Position numbers and translations under genes: made by a program. The notes under the pieces are model-generated. The model saw nothing but the letters and a program-made list of their open reading frames with translations, had not been told where the DNA came from and did no database searches. From Kutzneria sp. CA-103260 (GTDB taxonomy: Bacteria > Actinomycetota > Actinomycetes > Mycobacteriales > Pseudonocardiaceae), in NCBI RefSeq assembly GCF_018263855.1, contig NZ_CP073318.1, positions 10,478,001-10,542,000 of the forward strand: 64,000 nt of DNA, read 5' to 3'. Of this stretch, positions 47,519 through 56,223 are shown piece after piece; position 1 is the stretch's first letter, and each line of letters starts with the position of its first letter.

Positions 47519-50395
47519 ATGCTCCTGAGAAGAGTGTTGCCCGCGCTGATCGCGGCCGGACTGCTCATCGCGAGCGGTCCGGCCGCGTTCCCGGCCGTCA
47601 ACAGAGCTGTCCCGGCGGACGCCACCAACCTCGCCCTCGGCAAGCCGATCACCGCTTCCTCGGTGGTCGGCAACTTCGCCGCCAGCAACGCCGACGACGG
47701 CGACCCGACCACCTACTGGGAGGCCGCCGGCGACAGCTTCCCCAACACGCTCACCGTCTCGCTCGGCTCCAACGCCGACGTGACGTCGATCGTGTTGCGG
47801 CTCAACCCGTCCACCGACTGGGGCGCCCGCACCCAGACCATCGAGGTGCTCGGCCGCGACCAGGACGCCAGCGGCTTCACCAGCCTCGTGGCCAGCACCC
47901 CCTACGTCTTCGACCCGGCCACCGGCAACACCGTGACCATCCCGGTGACCGCCCGCGTGGCCGACGTGCAGCTGAAGATCACCGGCAACACCGGCTCCGG
48001 CGGCGGTCAGATCTCCGAGTTCGGCGTGTTCGGCACCCCCTCGCCCAACCCCGACCTGACGATCACCGGCGCGGCCTGGACGCCGGGCACGCCGTCCGAG
48101 ACCGACAACGTGACGGTCAGCGCCACCGTCCAGAACATCGGGCAGTTGGCCACCAGCGCCAGCACCAACGTCGGCTTCTACCTGGGCACGACCAAGGTCG
48201 GCACCGGCCAGGTCGGGCCGCTGGCCATCGGCGCGTCGGCCACCGTCTCGGCGAACATCGGACGTCACGACGCCGGGCCGTACCAACTGACCGCCAAGGT
48301 TGACGAGGCCAACCGGATCATCGAGGCCAATGAGGTCAACAACTCCTTCGCCGACCCGACTCCGCTGACCATCAGCCCGGTCGCCAGCTCGGATCTGGTC
48401 GCCACGGTCAGCCCGACGCCGGACGAGCCGTCGGCCGGCGACCCGGTCAACTTCGTTGCCACACTGCGCAACCAGGGCACGCGGCCGTCCGCGGCCGGCG
48501 CTCACACGGTCAAGGCCACGATCACCGACACCTACACCGGCCGGCTCCAGACGGTGCTCGTCGGTGTGCGGATCGGGGCGTTGGCCCCCGGCGCCTCGGC
48601 CACGGTCAAGCTCGGCACCTGGCGGGCCGCCGCCGACGGCCGCTACACCGTGAAGACCGAACTCTCCAACGACGCCAACGAAGTCGCCATCAAACGGGCC
48701 AACAACGTGTCCAGCCAGGACCTCTACGTCGGCCGCGGCGCGGCGATGCCGTACCACACGTATGAGGCGGAGAACGGGGTTCTGCGTGGTGGGGCGGCGG
48801 TTGTCGGTCCTGATCGGACGATCGGCGACCTGGCCGGCGAGGCGTCCGGCCGCGAGGCCGTGACCCTGAACCAGACCGGCGCGTCGGTGGAGTTCACCAC
48901 CAAGGAGTCGACGAACACCCTGGTCACCCGGTTCTCCGTGCCCGACGGCCCAGCGTCCACTTTGGACGTCTACGTCAACGGCCGGTTCCTCAAGCCGGTC
49001 ACCCTGGACCCCAAGTACGTCTGGCTCTACGGGCCCGAGGCGTCGCCGAGCAACGACCCGGCCGCCGGCCCGGCGCGGCACATCTACGACGAGGCGAACC
49101 TGTTGCTGGGCACCACGGTGCCGGCCGGCAGTAAGATCCGGCTCCAGAAGGACGCCGCCAACACCGGCACCTTCGCCATCGACTTCGTCAGCCTGGAGCT
49201 GGCCACCCTGGTCGCCAACCCCGACCCGGCGCATCTCGTCACGCCCGCCGGCTTCACCCAGCAGGACGTGCAGGCCGCGCTGGACAAGGTCCGCGCCGAC
49301 ATCACCGGCGCCTACACCGGCGTCTACCTGCCGGCCGGCGACTACCGGACCACCGACAAGTTCACCGTCACCGGCAGCGCCGTGAAGATCGTCGGCGCCG
49401 GCCCGTGGTTCACCCGGTTCCTGGCCCCACAGGACAAGAAGAACGTGGACGTCGGCTTCCGGATCGACAGCTCCGCCAACGGGTCCAGCTTCGCCGGCTT
49501 CTCCTACTTCGGCGACTACGACACCCGCCTGGATGGCCAGGGCCGCGTCTTCGACCTGGCCAACGTGTCGGATCTGTCGATCGACAACGTCTGGGTCGAG
49601 CACTCCGTGGTCATGGTGTGGGGCACCAACGTGCACAACCTCGCCGTGTCCAACTCGCGGGCGCGGGACCTGATGGCCGACGGCATCAACCTGACCAACG
49701 GCAGCACCGGCAACCACGTGGTCAACGACGAGGCCCGCAGCACCGGTGACGACAGCTTCGCGCTGTGGGCCGCCACCGACCTGCACAACGGCGACCAGCG
49801 GGACAACCTGTTCGAGCACCTCACCGCGCTCACCCCGTGGCGGGCCGCCGGCGTCGCCGTCTACGGCGGTCAGGCCAACTCGTTCCAGGACGTTGTCGTA
49901 GCCGACACCCTGGCCGGCAGCGGTGTGACCATCAGCTCGCTGAACTTCGGCGTCACCATGCGGGACTTCGGCCCGGACACCACCGCCCTGCACAACTTCT
50001 CGGTCGTACGCTCAGGCGGGCACTTCTGGGGTGCGCAGACCTTCCCGGCGATCTGGGTCTTCTCCGCCACCAACAAGTTCCAGGCCATCCGGGTGTCCGA
50101 TGTGGACATCGTCGACCCGACCTACAGCGGCATCATGTTCCAGACCGACTACGTCAACGGACAGGCGGCCTACCCGATCGCCGACACCGAGTTCGACCGC
50201 GTCACCATCAGCGGCGCCCACCTGTCCGGCGACGCCTTCCAGGCCAAGTCCGGCTTCGGCCTGTGGGCCAACGAACTCCCCGAGCCCGGCCAGGGCCCGG
50301 CCGTCGGCTCGGTGACCTTCCACGGCCTGCGGCTGTGCGACAACGCGCAGGACGTGAAGAACACGACGGCCACGTTCAAGATCAACATCGAGTAA
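47519..50395 (+). CDS. Secreted multi-domain GH87-like (mycodextranase-like) beta-helix protein
   Basis: 958 residues from ATG 47519; TTG 47507 is also in frame and neither has a clear ribosome site. After the signal peptide (LLRRVLPALIAAGLLIASGPA) come a discoidin/CBM32 domain (about 30-170, ITASSVVGNFAASNADDGDPTT), two CARDB-type Ig-like domains (about 175-405, TITGAAWTPGTPSETDNVTVS and VATVSPTPDEPSAGD), a CBM35-like module (YHTYEAENGVLRGGAAVVGPD), and a right-handed beta-helix (about 565-955). The helix contains NSRARDLMADGINLTNG and STGDDSFALWA, acidic motifs like the aspartates of alpha-1,3-glucanases (GH87). It would attack extracellular alpha-glucan; specificity unproven. Confidence 0.8.
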   Translation: MLLRRVLPALIAAGLLIASGPAAFPAVNRAVPADATNLALGKPITASSVVGNFAASNADDGDPTTYWEAAGDSFPNTLTVSLGSNADVTSIVLRLNPSTDWGARTQTIEVLGRDQDASGFTSLVASTPYVFDPATGNTVTIPVTARVADVQLKITGNTGSGGGQISEFGVFGTPSPNPDLTITGAAWTPGTPSETDNVTVSATVQNIGQLATSASTNVGFYLGTTKVGTGQVGPLAIGASATVSANIGRHDAGPYQLTAKVDEANRIIEANEVNNSFADPTPLTISPVASSDLVATVSPTPDEPSAGDPVNFVATLRNQGTRPSAAGAHTVKATITDTYTGRLQTVLVGVRIGALAPGASATVKLGTWRAAADGRYTVKTELSNDANEVAIKRANNVSSQDLYVGRGAAMPYHTYEAENGVLRGGAAVVGPDRTIGDLAGEASGREAVTLNQTGASVEFTTKESTNTLVTRFSVPDGPASTLDVYVNGRFLKPVTLDPKYVWLYGPEASPSNDPAAGPARHIYDEANLLLGTTVPAGSKIRLQKDAANTGTFAIDFVSLELATLVANPDPAHLVTPAGFTQQDVQAALDKVRADITGAYTGVYLPAGDYRTTDKFTVTGSAVKIVGAGPWFTRFLAPQDKKNVDVGFRIDSSANGSSFAGFSYFGDYDTRLDGQGRVFDLANVSDLSIDNVWVEHSVVMVWGTNVHNLAVSNSRARDLMADGINLTNGSTGNHVVNDEARSTGDDSFALWAATDLHNGDQRDNLFEHLTALTPWRAAGVAVYGGQANSFQDVVVADTLAGSGVTISSLNFGVTMRDFGPDTTALHNFSVVRSGGHFWGAQTFPAIWVFSATNKFQAIRVSDVDIVDPTYSGIMFQTDYVNGQAAYPIADTEFDRVTISGAHLSGDAFQAKSGFGLWANELPEPGQGPAVGSVTFHGLRLCDNAQDVKNTTATFKINIE

Positions 50396-50454
50396 GAGAG
50401 GAAAAGGAGAGGAGGCCCGGCTGGGCGGATAGCTGGCGGGCGGGGAAATACAGC

Positions 50455-50491
50455 AGCGGTGGGGTCGACCGAGTCGGTCGACCCCACCGCT
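50455..50491. terminator. Bidirectional terminator, 16-bp stem
   Basis: AGCGGTGGGGTCGACC pairs perfectly with GGTCGACCCCACCGCT around GAGTC, followed by TTTAT. It separates two convergent genes. Confidence 0.9.
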
Positions 50492-51190
50492 TTATCCGTG
50501 GTAGCAGCGGCCGTTGTGGTACAGCTCGCCCGCCGACACCGGCAGGCCGGCCGGGGGATTGACCTGGTAGGGCCGGGAACCGTTGCGGGTCAACGAGTCC
50601 TCGCAGCGGACAAGGCCGCGGTCGGTGGCGGCGCCGGTCCACAGGTCGATGTGCGAGCCGGCGCAGTCGGCGCAGGTGTCCTCGAGGATGAAGTAGCGCT
50701 GCACGTCGGGCACGTAGATCTTGGTGCCGGGGGCGAAGTGGCCCTGCTGGGCGGCGAAGGTGGTGGGGTCCTCGAAGGTGCCGGCGCCGCCGGCCTGGCC
50801 GTGCAGCACGGTCGGGAACGCGATCTCGCGGCTGCCGGGGGGATCGTTGTCAGCGGCCCCGTAGAAGGTGATCTGACCGGCAGTGTTCGGGTTCGACGGC
50901 TGCTGCGGGGCCCGGGCCGGTGGGGGAGCGGCCGGCGACTGACCGGTGGCGGCCGTGGTGGTGGCCGGTTTGCCGGTGGTGGTCGCCGTGGTGGTGGCCG
51001 CTGCCGAAGTGGTGGTCGGCGTGACGGTGGTGGTCGTGGTGACGTAGGTGGCGTCGCCGGTGATCGGTGGCCCGGCGGCGCCGGCGATGGAGGTGCCGGC
51101 GATCTGGCGCGGCGACGAGAACAGCCACACCGCCCCGCCGATGATCAGCAGGGCGGCTGCCGCCGCGCCGACGATGAGTCTCGTCCGCAT
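50492..51190 (-). CDS. Membrane-anchored extracellular protein with Thr-rich linker and C-terminal double-psi-barrel-like domain
   Basis: 232 residues, ATG 51190. An N-terminal signal/anchor helix (RLIVGAAAAALLIIGGAVWLF) is followed by a long Thr-rich linker (about 45-95, with runs of TTTTT). The C-terminal domain (about 105-232) has GQITFYGAADNDPPGS, TKIYVPDVQRYFILEDTCADC and HIDLWTGA, resembling the double-psi beta-barrel (3D/RlpA-type) fold with an Asp pair. It ends with cysteine-rich YHNGRCYHG. Such domains are often linked to peptidoglycan. No function can be assigned with certainty. Confidence 0.75.
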   Translation of the reverse strand: MRTRLIVGAAAAALLIIGGAVWLFSSPRQIAGTSIAGAAGPPITGDATYVTTTTTVTPTTTSAAATTTATTTGKPATTTAATGQSPAAPPPARAPQQPSNPNTAGQITFYGAADNDPPGSREIAFPTVLHGQAGGAGTFEDPTTFAAQQGHFAPGTKIYVPDVQRYFILEDTCADCAGSHIDLWTGAATDRGLVRCEDSLTRNGSRPYQVNPPAGLPVSAGELYHNGRCYHG

Positions 51191-51268
51191 TCGTTAAGGT
51201 CCTTGGCGTTCAACGGGAATGCCACGGAACCTATCGACCCGGTGATCATCGTCAAGGGCTGAACGGCC

Positions 51269-52234
51269 CTAGTCCCAATCCACCGCGATGCCGGCAAGAC
51301 CGCGTCCGACCGCAGGAAAGTAGGCGCTCGCCACGCCGCCGATGCCGCACACCAGGTCCTCGGACTGGGTGGGCTCGGAGTCGTCCCGCAGCCGGAAGTA
51401 GCTGGTGCAGCGGGCCGGCATCGCCTTGCGGTGGAAGGCGATCTGCAACAGGTACTCGCCGGAGGGCTCACGGAAGGTGCGGTTGGTGCCGGGCGTCGGC
51501 CGCGCCGGCTCGTCGTGCAGGCTGAAGCAGAAGACGTGCCGCTCGCCCTCGGTGAGCCGGCGGTCGAACAGCAGCTCGGCGACCATCGTGGACGACTCGG
51601 CGTGCCGCCGGATCCGCCCGGTCCGGCAGCCCTCGGCGGTGCGCAGCACGCAGTTGTCGACCGAACTGCCGTCGTCGGTGTGATACATCGCGATGTAGCG
51701 GTCCGGTCCGGAGGTGGTGGCCTGCACGACCATCCGGCTCGTCGACGAGCGCTGCGAGCGGCGCTGGTCGATCGTGATCATGTCGTGCACGGAGAGCATG
51801 CTCAGCTCCCCGTTGCACTGGGTGGCCTCGGGCGGCACGTCCAGTTCGCTCAGCAGCGCGGCGGATCCGGACCAGAGCGAGCCGAACTCGACGAAGGAGC
51901 CGACCGCCTGCCGGTCGGCCGTCGGCCGGGCGCGGGGGCCGACGAGCACGACCAGCGAATCCGGCGGCAGGGCCAGCACGCGCTCCAGGGCCCGTAAGGC
52001 GGTGAGGGCGCGCGGCACCTCGGGATGGCGCAGGCCGCGCTGCCAGTAGCTGAGGGTGGACTGCCCGACGTGCACGCCCATCCGGTCCAGGTGCGCACCG
52101 AGTCGGGCCAGCGACAGGCCGCGGTGGGCGATGGCGGTGCGCAGGGCCCGCGGGAACGGGCCGTAGCGCAGGGCCTCGACGAGGCTGGCGTCGAGTTCTG
52201 GCCCGGGGGGCGTCGGTGTCGGCTCGGTGCTCAT
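51269..52234 (-). CDS. XRE-type helix-turn-helix regulator with large C-terminal sensor domain
   Basis: 321 residues, ATG 52234. An HTH lies at about 20-80: FPRALRTAIAHRGLSLARLGAHLD and QSTLSYWQRGLRHPE. The remaining 230 residues are a beta-rich domain without a family I can name; it contains YIAMYHTDDGSSVDN, HVFCFSLHDEPA and SGEYLLQIAFHRKAMPARC. This pattern of XRE head plus unnamed C-domain occurs in many actinobacteria. No target gene can be named; the neighbouring small secreted genes are possible. Confidence 0.75.
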   Translation of the reverse strand: MSTEPTPTPPGPELDASLVEALRYGPFPRALRTAIAHRGLSLARLGAHLDRMGVHVGQSTLSYWQRGLRHPEVPRALTALRALERVLALPPDSLVVLVGPRARPTADRQAVGSFVEFGSLWSGSAALLSELDVPPEATQCNGELSMLSVHDMITIDQRRSQRSSTSRMVVQATTSGPDRYIAMYHTDDGSSVDNCVLRTAEGCRTGRIRRHAESSTMVAELLFDRRLTEGERHVFCFSLHDEPARPTPGTNRTFREPSGEYLLQIAFHRKAMPARCTSYFRLRDDSEPTQSEDLVCGIGGVASAYFPAVGRGLAGIAVDWD

Positions 52235-52465
52235 CCGTCCGGGGGCGTTCGCAGGGTGTGAACGGGGTGTGAATGTTCACCGTAGGTGGCCGCGCTCCAC
52301 GGCGGAAGGCCCTGATCGTCGGGGAACGCTCCGCCCGGTCACCGGACACTCTTGTCCGCGACTGTGAGGTCACGCACAGTCATCGGCAGCCGCCGGTCGC
52401 GGTGCCCTGCACCCCGCGACCGGCGCGCCACCGAACTGAGTCTCCCCGCCAGGAGGTCGAGACCC

Positions 52466-52855
52466 GTGCACGCACTCGCGGCCACCGCCGTCGCGGCGGC
52501 GCTGGTGGCGGCCCCGGCCGTCGCGCCACCGGACCGCGCCACCCGGCCGTACGAACAATCCCTCGAAGGGCGGAAGGGTGCCGTCACGCTGCCGGCCTCG
52601 GTAACACAGAGATACATCCTGACGCTGCCCGGATCGCCGCACCCGGGCACGGGTCTTCCCGCCACCTACTCCGGCCGCGACAATCCGCCGTCGACCGGCG
52701 ACCCGGCGCCGCCGAGCCCGGGCATGATCGTGCTGCTGGCGATGTTGGCGCTGGTGGGAGCGGGTGCGCTGATGGCCGCGCCGCGATGGCTGCGGGGCGG
52801 CGGACCGCCGTCCGGGTCGCCGGAGCGGACGCCGTCGGCTACCCCTAGTGGATGA
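52466..52855 (+). CDS. Small exported protein with C-terminal membrane anchor
   Basis: 129 residues from GTG 52466, nine nt after AGGAGG. The signal peptide (HALAATAVAAALVAAPAVA) is followed by about 60 hydrophilic Pro/Gly-rich residues, then a transmembrane helix (GMIVLLAMLALVGAGALMAAP) and a short basic tail RWLRGGG. The type I topology (short Pro-rich outside, one helix) recalls small cell-wall anchored proteins, but no LPxTG motif is present. Function unknown. Confidence 0.65.
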   Translation: MHALAATAVAAALVAAPAVAPPDRATRPYEQSLEGRKGAVTLPASVTQRYILTLPGSPHPGTGLPATYSGRDNPPSTGDPAPPSPGMIVLLAMLALVGAGALMAAPRWLRGGGPPSGSPERTPSATPSG

Positions 52856-53012
52856 TCGTGCCTGACGCCACCGGTTCTGGCGGCCCGACCGGCTAGTGGA
52901 CAAGCCTCGCGGATCGTATCCTGGACGGTGACGCCCCAAAGCGGGTGTCCGCCGGTCTCGGCGGCAACCGAGACCCTGGCGCCCGCGACCCCACTGTGCC
53001 GGAGGAGGAGTC

Positions 53013-53396
53013 ATGCCACTCTCCGAGCACGAGCAGCGACTGCTCGACCAGATCGAGCGTGCGCTCTACGCTGAGGACCCGAAGTTCGCCTCCACTGTGC
53101 GTGGTGCTCGTCTCCGCCGGCCGTCCCGACGGCGTCGGCTGTACGGCATCGTCGCCTTCCTTGTTGGTGTGGCTTTGCTCGTATTCGGTGTGATCGTGCC
53201 GCTCAAGCTCGCCAGCATCCCCATCGTCAGCGTGCTTGGCTTCCTGGTCATGTTCATCGGTGCTCTGCTGACACTGACAACACTGACCAAAGGCGGCTCC
53301 GCCGAGGCTTCCGGCCAGTCCGGCGGCACCCCACACCGCTCCGGCTTCGCGCAGCGCATGGAAGATCGTTTCCGCAAGCGCTTCGAAGAGGAGTGA
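53013..53396 (+). CDS. DUF3040 membrane protein
   Basis: 127 residues, ATG 53013 after GGAGGAGG. It has the family start MPLSEHEQRLLDQIERALYAEDPKFAS, a basic stretch RRPSRRRRLY, and two transmembrane helices (GIVAFLVGVALLVFGVIVPLKL and IPIVSVLGFLVMFIGALLTL). DUF3040 proteins are actinobacterial and of unknown role; several are near the division and cell-wall genes, as here, about 8 kb before mraZ. It ends at a terminator. Confidence 0.9.
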   Translation: MPLSEHEQRLLDQIERALYAEDPKFASTVRGARLRRPSRRRRLYGIVAFLVGVALLVFGVIVPLKLASIPIVSVLGFLVMFIGALLTLTTLTKGGSAEASGQSGGTPHRSGFAQRMEDRFRKRFEEE

Positions 53397-53428
53397 CCCC
53401 GACACATCCCTTCGACTCCCCACCCGCT

Positions 53429-53460
53429 TCAAGGGCCTCCTCCCCCGAGGGGGCCCTTGA
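53429..53460 (+). terminator. Hairpin after the DUF3040 gene
   Basis: TCAAGGGCC pairs with GGCCCTTGA (9 bp). Additional CCCC/GGGG pairing inside extends it. Confidence 0.75.
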
Positions 53461-53568
53461 GCGTTCCCGGCGGTTGTGCCCTTTGGGGGCGACAACGACG
53501 CGCAGGTGACATTCGGGTGTGCCCGAGACCTACATTCGCCGTGTCCCAGCGCGTGACTCGCGGAGGTA

Positions 53569-54450
53569 GTGGTGGAGCAGCTGGTTCAGAACGTCGGCCC
53601 GGCCCGGATCCAGGTCTGCTACGAGCGGTTCGGGGAGCCAGCTGACCCGGCGGTGCTGCTGATCATGGGGGCCAACGCCCAGATGATCAGCTGGCCGGAG
53701 GTCTTCTGCCGGGAGCTGGCCGGCCATGGCCTGCACGTGATCCGGTTCGACAATCGGGACGCCGGCCGGTCCACGCACTTCCACGACGGCCCCAAGGCCG
53801 ATGTGATGGCGGCGCTGAAGGGGGACCTCAGCAGCGCCTCGTACACCCTCAACGACATGGTCGACGACACCGTGGGGCTGCTGGACGTGCTCGGCGTCGA
53901 CCGCGCCCACCTGGTCGGGGCCTCGATGGGCGGCTTCATCGCCCAGCTCACGACAATCGAGCATCCGGCGCGGGTCCGCTCCCTGACGGTGCTGATGTCC
54001 ACCACCGGTGACCCGGCCGTGGGGCAGGCCGACATGGCGCTGTTCGGGGAGCTGGGACCGCAGCCGCAGGACCGGGCCGGCTATGTCGACTGGTACGTCC
54101 ACGCCCTGCCGATCTTCGGCTCCGGGGCCTTCCCCCAGGATCCGGCCGAGGTCGCGAAGATGGCCGGCAGCTACTACGACCGGGGCTACGACCCGGAGGC
54201 GATGATGCGCCACGCCGTCGCCCAGGTGTCCGCCGGCGACATCACGTCCCGGCTGCCCGACGTGACCACTCCGACCTTGGTGATCCACGGCGATGCCGAC
54301 CGCATGTGCGATGTGAGCGGCGGCAAGGCAATCGCCGCGGCCGTCCCCGGCGCCGAGCTGGAGATCATCCCCGGCATGGGGCACAGCGTCCCGCGCCAGC
54401 TGGCGCCGGAGCTGGCCAAGCGCATCGCCGACCACATCGCCGCTAGCTGA
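53569..54450 (+). CDS. Alpha/beta hydrolase
   Basis: 293 residues from GTG 53569 (GTG 53572 is equally possible, better spaced from GGAGG). Nucleophile elbow GASMGG (serine near 124), the HG-type oxyanion region LLIMGANAQM, acid D in HGDADRMCDVSGG, and H in GMGHSVPRQLAP complete the triad. The lid region (about 150-205) has several Pro and Tyr residues. Similar proteins include epoxide hydrolases and esterases; substrate unknown. It overlaps the GDSL gene by 8 bp at the 3' ends. Confidence 0.88.
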   Translation: MVEQLVQNVGPARIQVCYERFGEPADPAVLLIMGANAQMISWPEVFCRELAGHGLHVIRFDNRDAGRSTHFHDGPKADVMAALKGDLSSASYTLNDMVDDTVGLLDVLGVDRAHLVGASMGGFIAQLTTIEHPARVRSLTVLMSTTGDPAVGQADMALFGELGPQPQDRAGYVDWYVHALPIFGSGAFPQDPAEVAKMAGSYYDRGYDPEAMMRHAVAQVSAGDITSRLPDVTTPTLVIHGDADRMCDVSGGKAIAAAVPGAELEIIPGMGHSVPRQLAPELAKRIADHIAAS

Positions 54451-55297
54451 GCCGGCCCTCGACCATCGTGGCGATGGCGGCCATACCGGCCGGCTTGGGG
54501 TGATACGACGCGATTCCCGTTGGCACCACGTACTTCTCGATCCACGGGGTGGTCGAGCAGGCGTTGTGCGACACGCTGGCCGTAGCGACGTCGACCAGGG
54601 TGGCGTGGCGGTCGGCGGCGGCGGACCGGGTGGCGGCGTCGAGCTGGACACGCAGGTTGCGTTCGAAGGCGAGGTGCGCGTCGGACATCGGGACGCCGGT
54701 GCACAACGGCCCGGTGACGGGCAGGATCGTCTGGTAGTCCACGACGACCACCCGGGCCTGCGGGGCCCGCGCCCGCACGGCGTCGATCACCGCGGCGATG
54801 CGGGAGCCGACGGTCTTGAGGCCCGCGGTGATCGCCGCCTGGTCGACGGTGCCGCACGAGGTGTGGCCGCTGTCCTGGCAGGAGTAGCTGTCAAGGCTGC
54901 CCAGGTAGTCCACGTCGTTGCCGCCGATGGTCATGGTCACCAGTCGGGTGTCGGCGGTGACGGCCTGGATCTGCGGCGGCTGCCCGGCCTGCGAGGTGGT
55001 GAGCACGTTGGCGGTGGTGGCCCCGCTGCACGTGGCGTCGGTCAGGGCCAGGCCGAGGTGCCCGGCGACCAGGTTGGCGTAGTTGCGGGAGGAACGTCCG
55101 CAGGCGGCCGGACCGCCGGGCTCGCTCGGCGGGATGCCCGGGCCGGCGGCGAAGGAACTGCCCAGCGCCACGTACTTCGAGCCGGCCGGGATGGGGGTGG
55201 CGGCCCGAGCCTGGGCTTGCGCCGGCTGCATCGCCAGCATCGCGCCCACGGCGGCGCCGACGATCACGCCCATGCCCAAGAACCGCTGAACTCCCAT
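54443..55297 (-). CDS. Secreted SGNH/GDSL-family lipase or esterase
   Basis: 284 residues, ATG 55297 after GAGGGGA. A signal peptide (RFLGMGVIVGAAVGAMLAMQPAQAQA) ends near 30. Block I YVALGSSFAAGPGI supplies the catalytic Ser, block III IGGNDVDYLG the Asn, and block V IASYHPKPAGMAAIA the His. Three disulfide candidates (CGRSS ... CSGATTA, CQDSGHTSC, CTG ... ACSTT) match the Streptomyces SGNH lipase family. It hydrolyses esters outside the cell. Confidence 0.9.
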   Translation of the reverse strand: MGVQRFLGMGVIVGAAVGAMLAMQPAQAQARAATPIPAGSKYVALGSSFAAGPGIPPSEPGGPAACGRSSRNYANLVAGHLGLALTDATCSGATTANVLTTSQAGQPPQIQAVTADTRLVTMTIGGNDVDYLGSLDSYSCQDSGHTSCGTVDQAAITAGLKTVGSRIAAVIDAVRARAPQARVVVVDYQTILPVTGPLCTGVPMSDAHLAFERNLRVQLDAATRSAAADRHATLVDVATASVSHNACSTTPWIEKYVVPTGIASYHPKPAGMAAIATMVEGRLS

Positions 55298-55449
55298 GGG
55301 ATGGTCCCCTCTCTCGCCGGCAGCCCGCCGACAATCACAGCAGGTGCACCTGCTGTCGACGCAACGTCCGTCCCCGATACGGTGACAGGGGATCCTGCCC
55401 GGGCATAGCGGTCCTATCCTGAGCAATTCGCTAGAACACGGGGTACGCG

Positions 55450-56223
55450 GTGACCAATTCGGCGCGACGGCCGGGCCAGGACGGGCCCTCCGACGCCCGG
55501 CTGTACGACGTCATGCTCGGTGGTGGCAACAACTTCCAGTCCGACCGGACACTGGCCGACGAGGTGCTGCGCGACGCCCCGGGCATCCGGGCCGCGGCCA
55601 TCGCCAGCCGCCGGTTCCTGCGCGAGGCCACCCTGCACATGCTCGGCCACGGCATCGACCAGTTCCTCGACCTCGGCTGCGGGGTGCTCGCCGCCGGTAG
55701 CGTGCACGAGCTGGCCCCCGACGGCCGGGTGGTCTACGTCGACCGGGACGAGGTGGCCACCGCGCACTGCACCCTCACCCTGCGCGGCAAGCCCGGGGTA
55801 CAGGTCCTCACCGCAGACGTGTGCCATGTGCACCGGGTGCTCGGCTCCGCCGCCGTGCGCGAGACCCTGGACCTGACCCGCCCGGTCGGGGTGTTCATGA
55901 CGGCCCTGCCGCACTTCATCCTGGACGAGCAGGACCCGGCCGCGGTGATCGGCGGCTACCGGGACGCGATGGTCCCCGGCAGCATGGTCGCGCTGACCCA
56001 CCTGACCGAGGACCTGCGTCCGGAAGAGGTGGCGGCCTTCGCCAAGCACATGGCCGGCATCGGCTCGCCGTTCCAGGCCCGCCCGCACGCCGAGGTGCTG
56101 ACCTTCTTCGACGGCTTCGACCTGGCCTCGCCGGGCCTGGTGCTGGCCTCGAACTGGCCCGACCGCGTGGACGGCCCCGGGTCGTCCGAGGCCATCTACG
56201 CGGGACTGGGGCGCAAGCGCTAG
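55450..56223 (+). CDS. SAM-dependent methyltransferase of the DUF574 (Methyltransf_19) family
   Basis: 257 residues from GTG 55450. The family start SDARLYDVMLGGGNNFQSDRTLAD is clear, followed by IDQFLDLGCGVLAAGSVHELAP (SAM motif), VVYVDRDEVATAH, and FMTALPHFILDEQDPAAVI. These proteins are numerous in actinobacteria and their substrates are unknown. The stop overlaps the convergent transglutaminase gene by 4 bp. Confidence 0.9.
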   Translation: MTNSARRPGQDGPSDARLYDVMLGGGNNFQSDRTLADEVLRDAPGIRAAAIASRRFLREATLHMLGHGIDQFLDLGCGVLAAGSVHELAPDGRVVYVDRDEVATAHCTLTLRGKPGVQVLTADVCHVHRVLGSAAVRETLDLTRPVGVFMTALPHFILDEQDPAAVIGGYRDAMVPGSMVALTHLTEDLRPEEVAAFAKHMAGIGSPFQARPHAEVLTFFDGFDLASPGLVLASNWPDRVDGPGSSEAIYAGLGRKR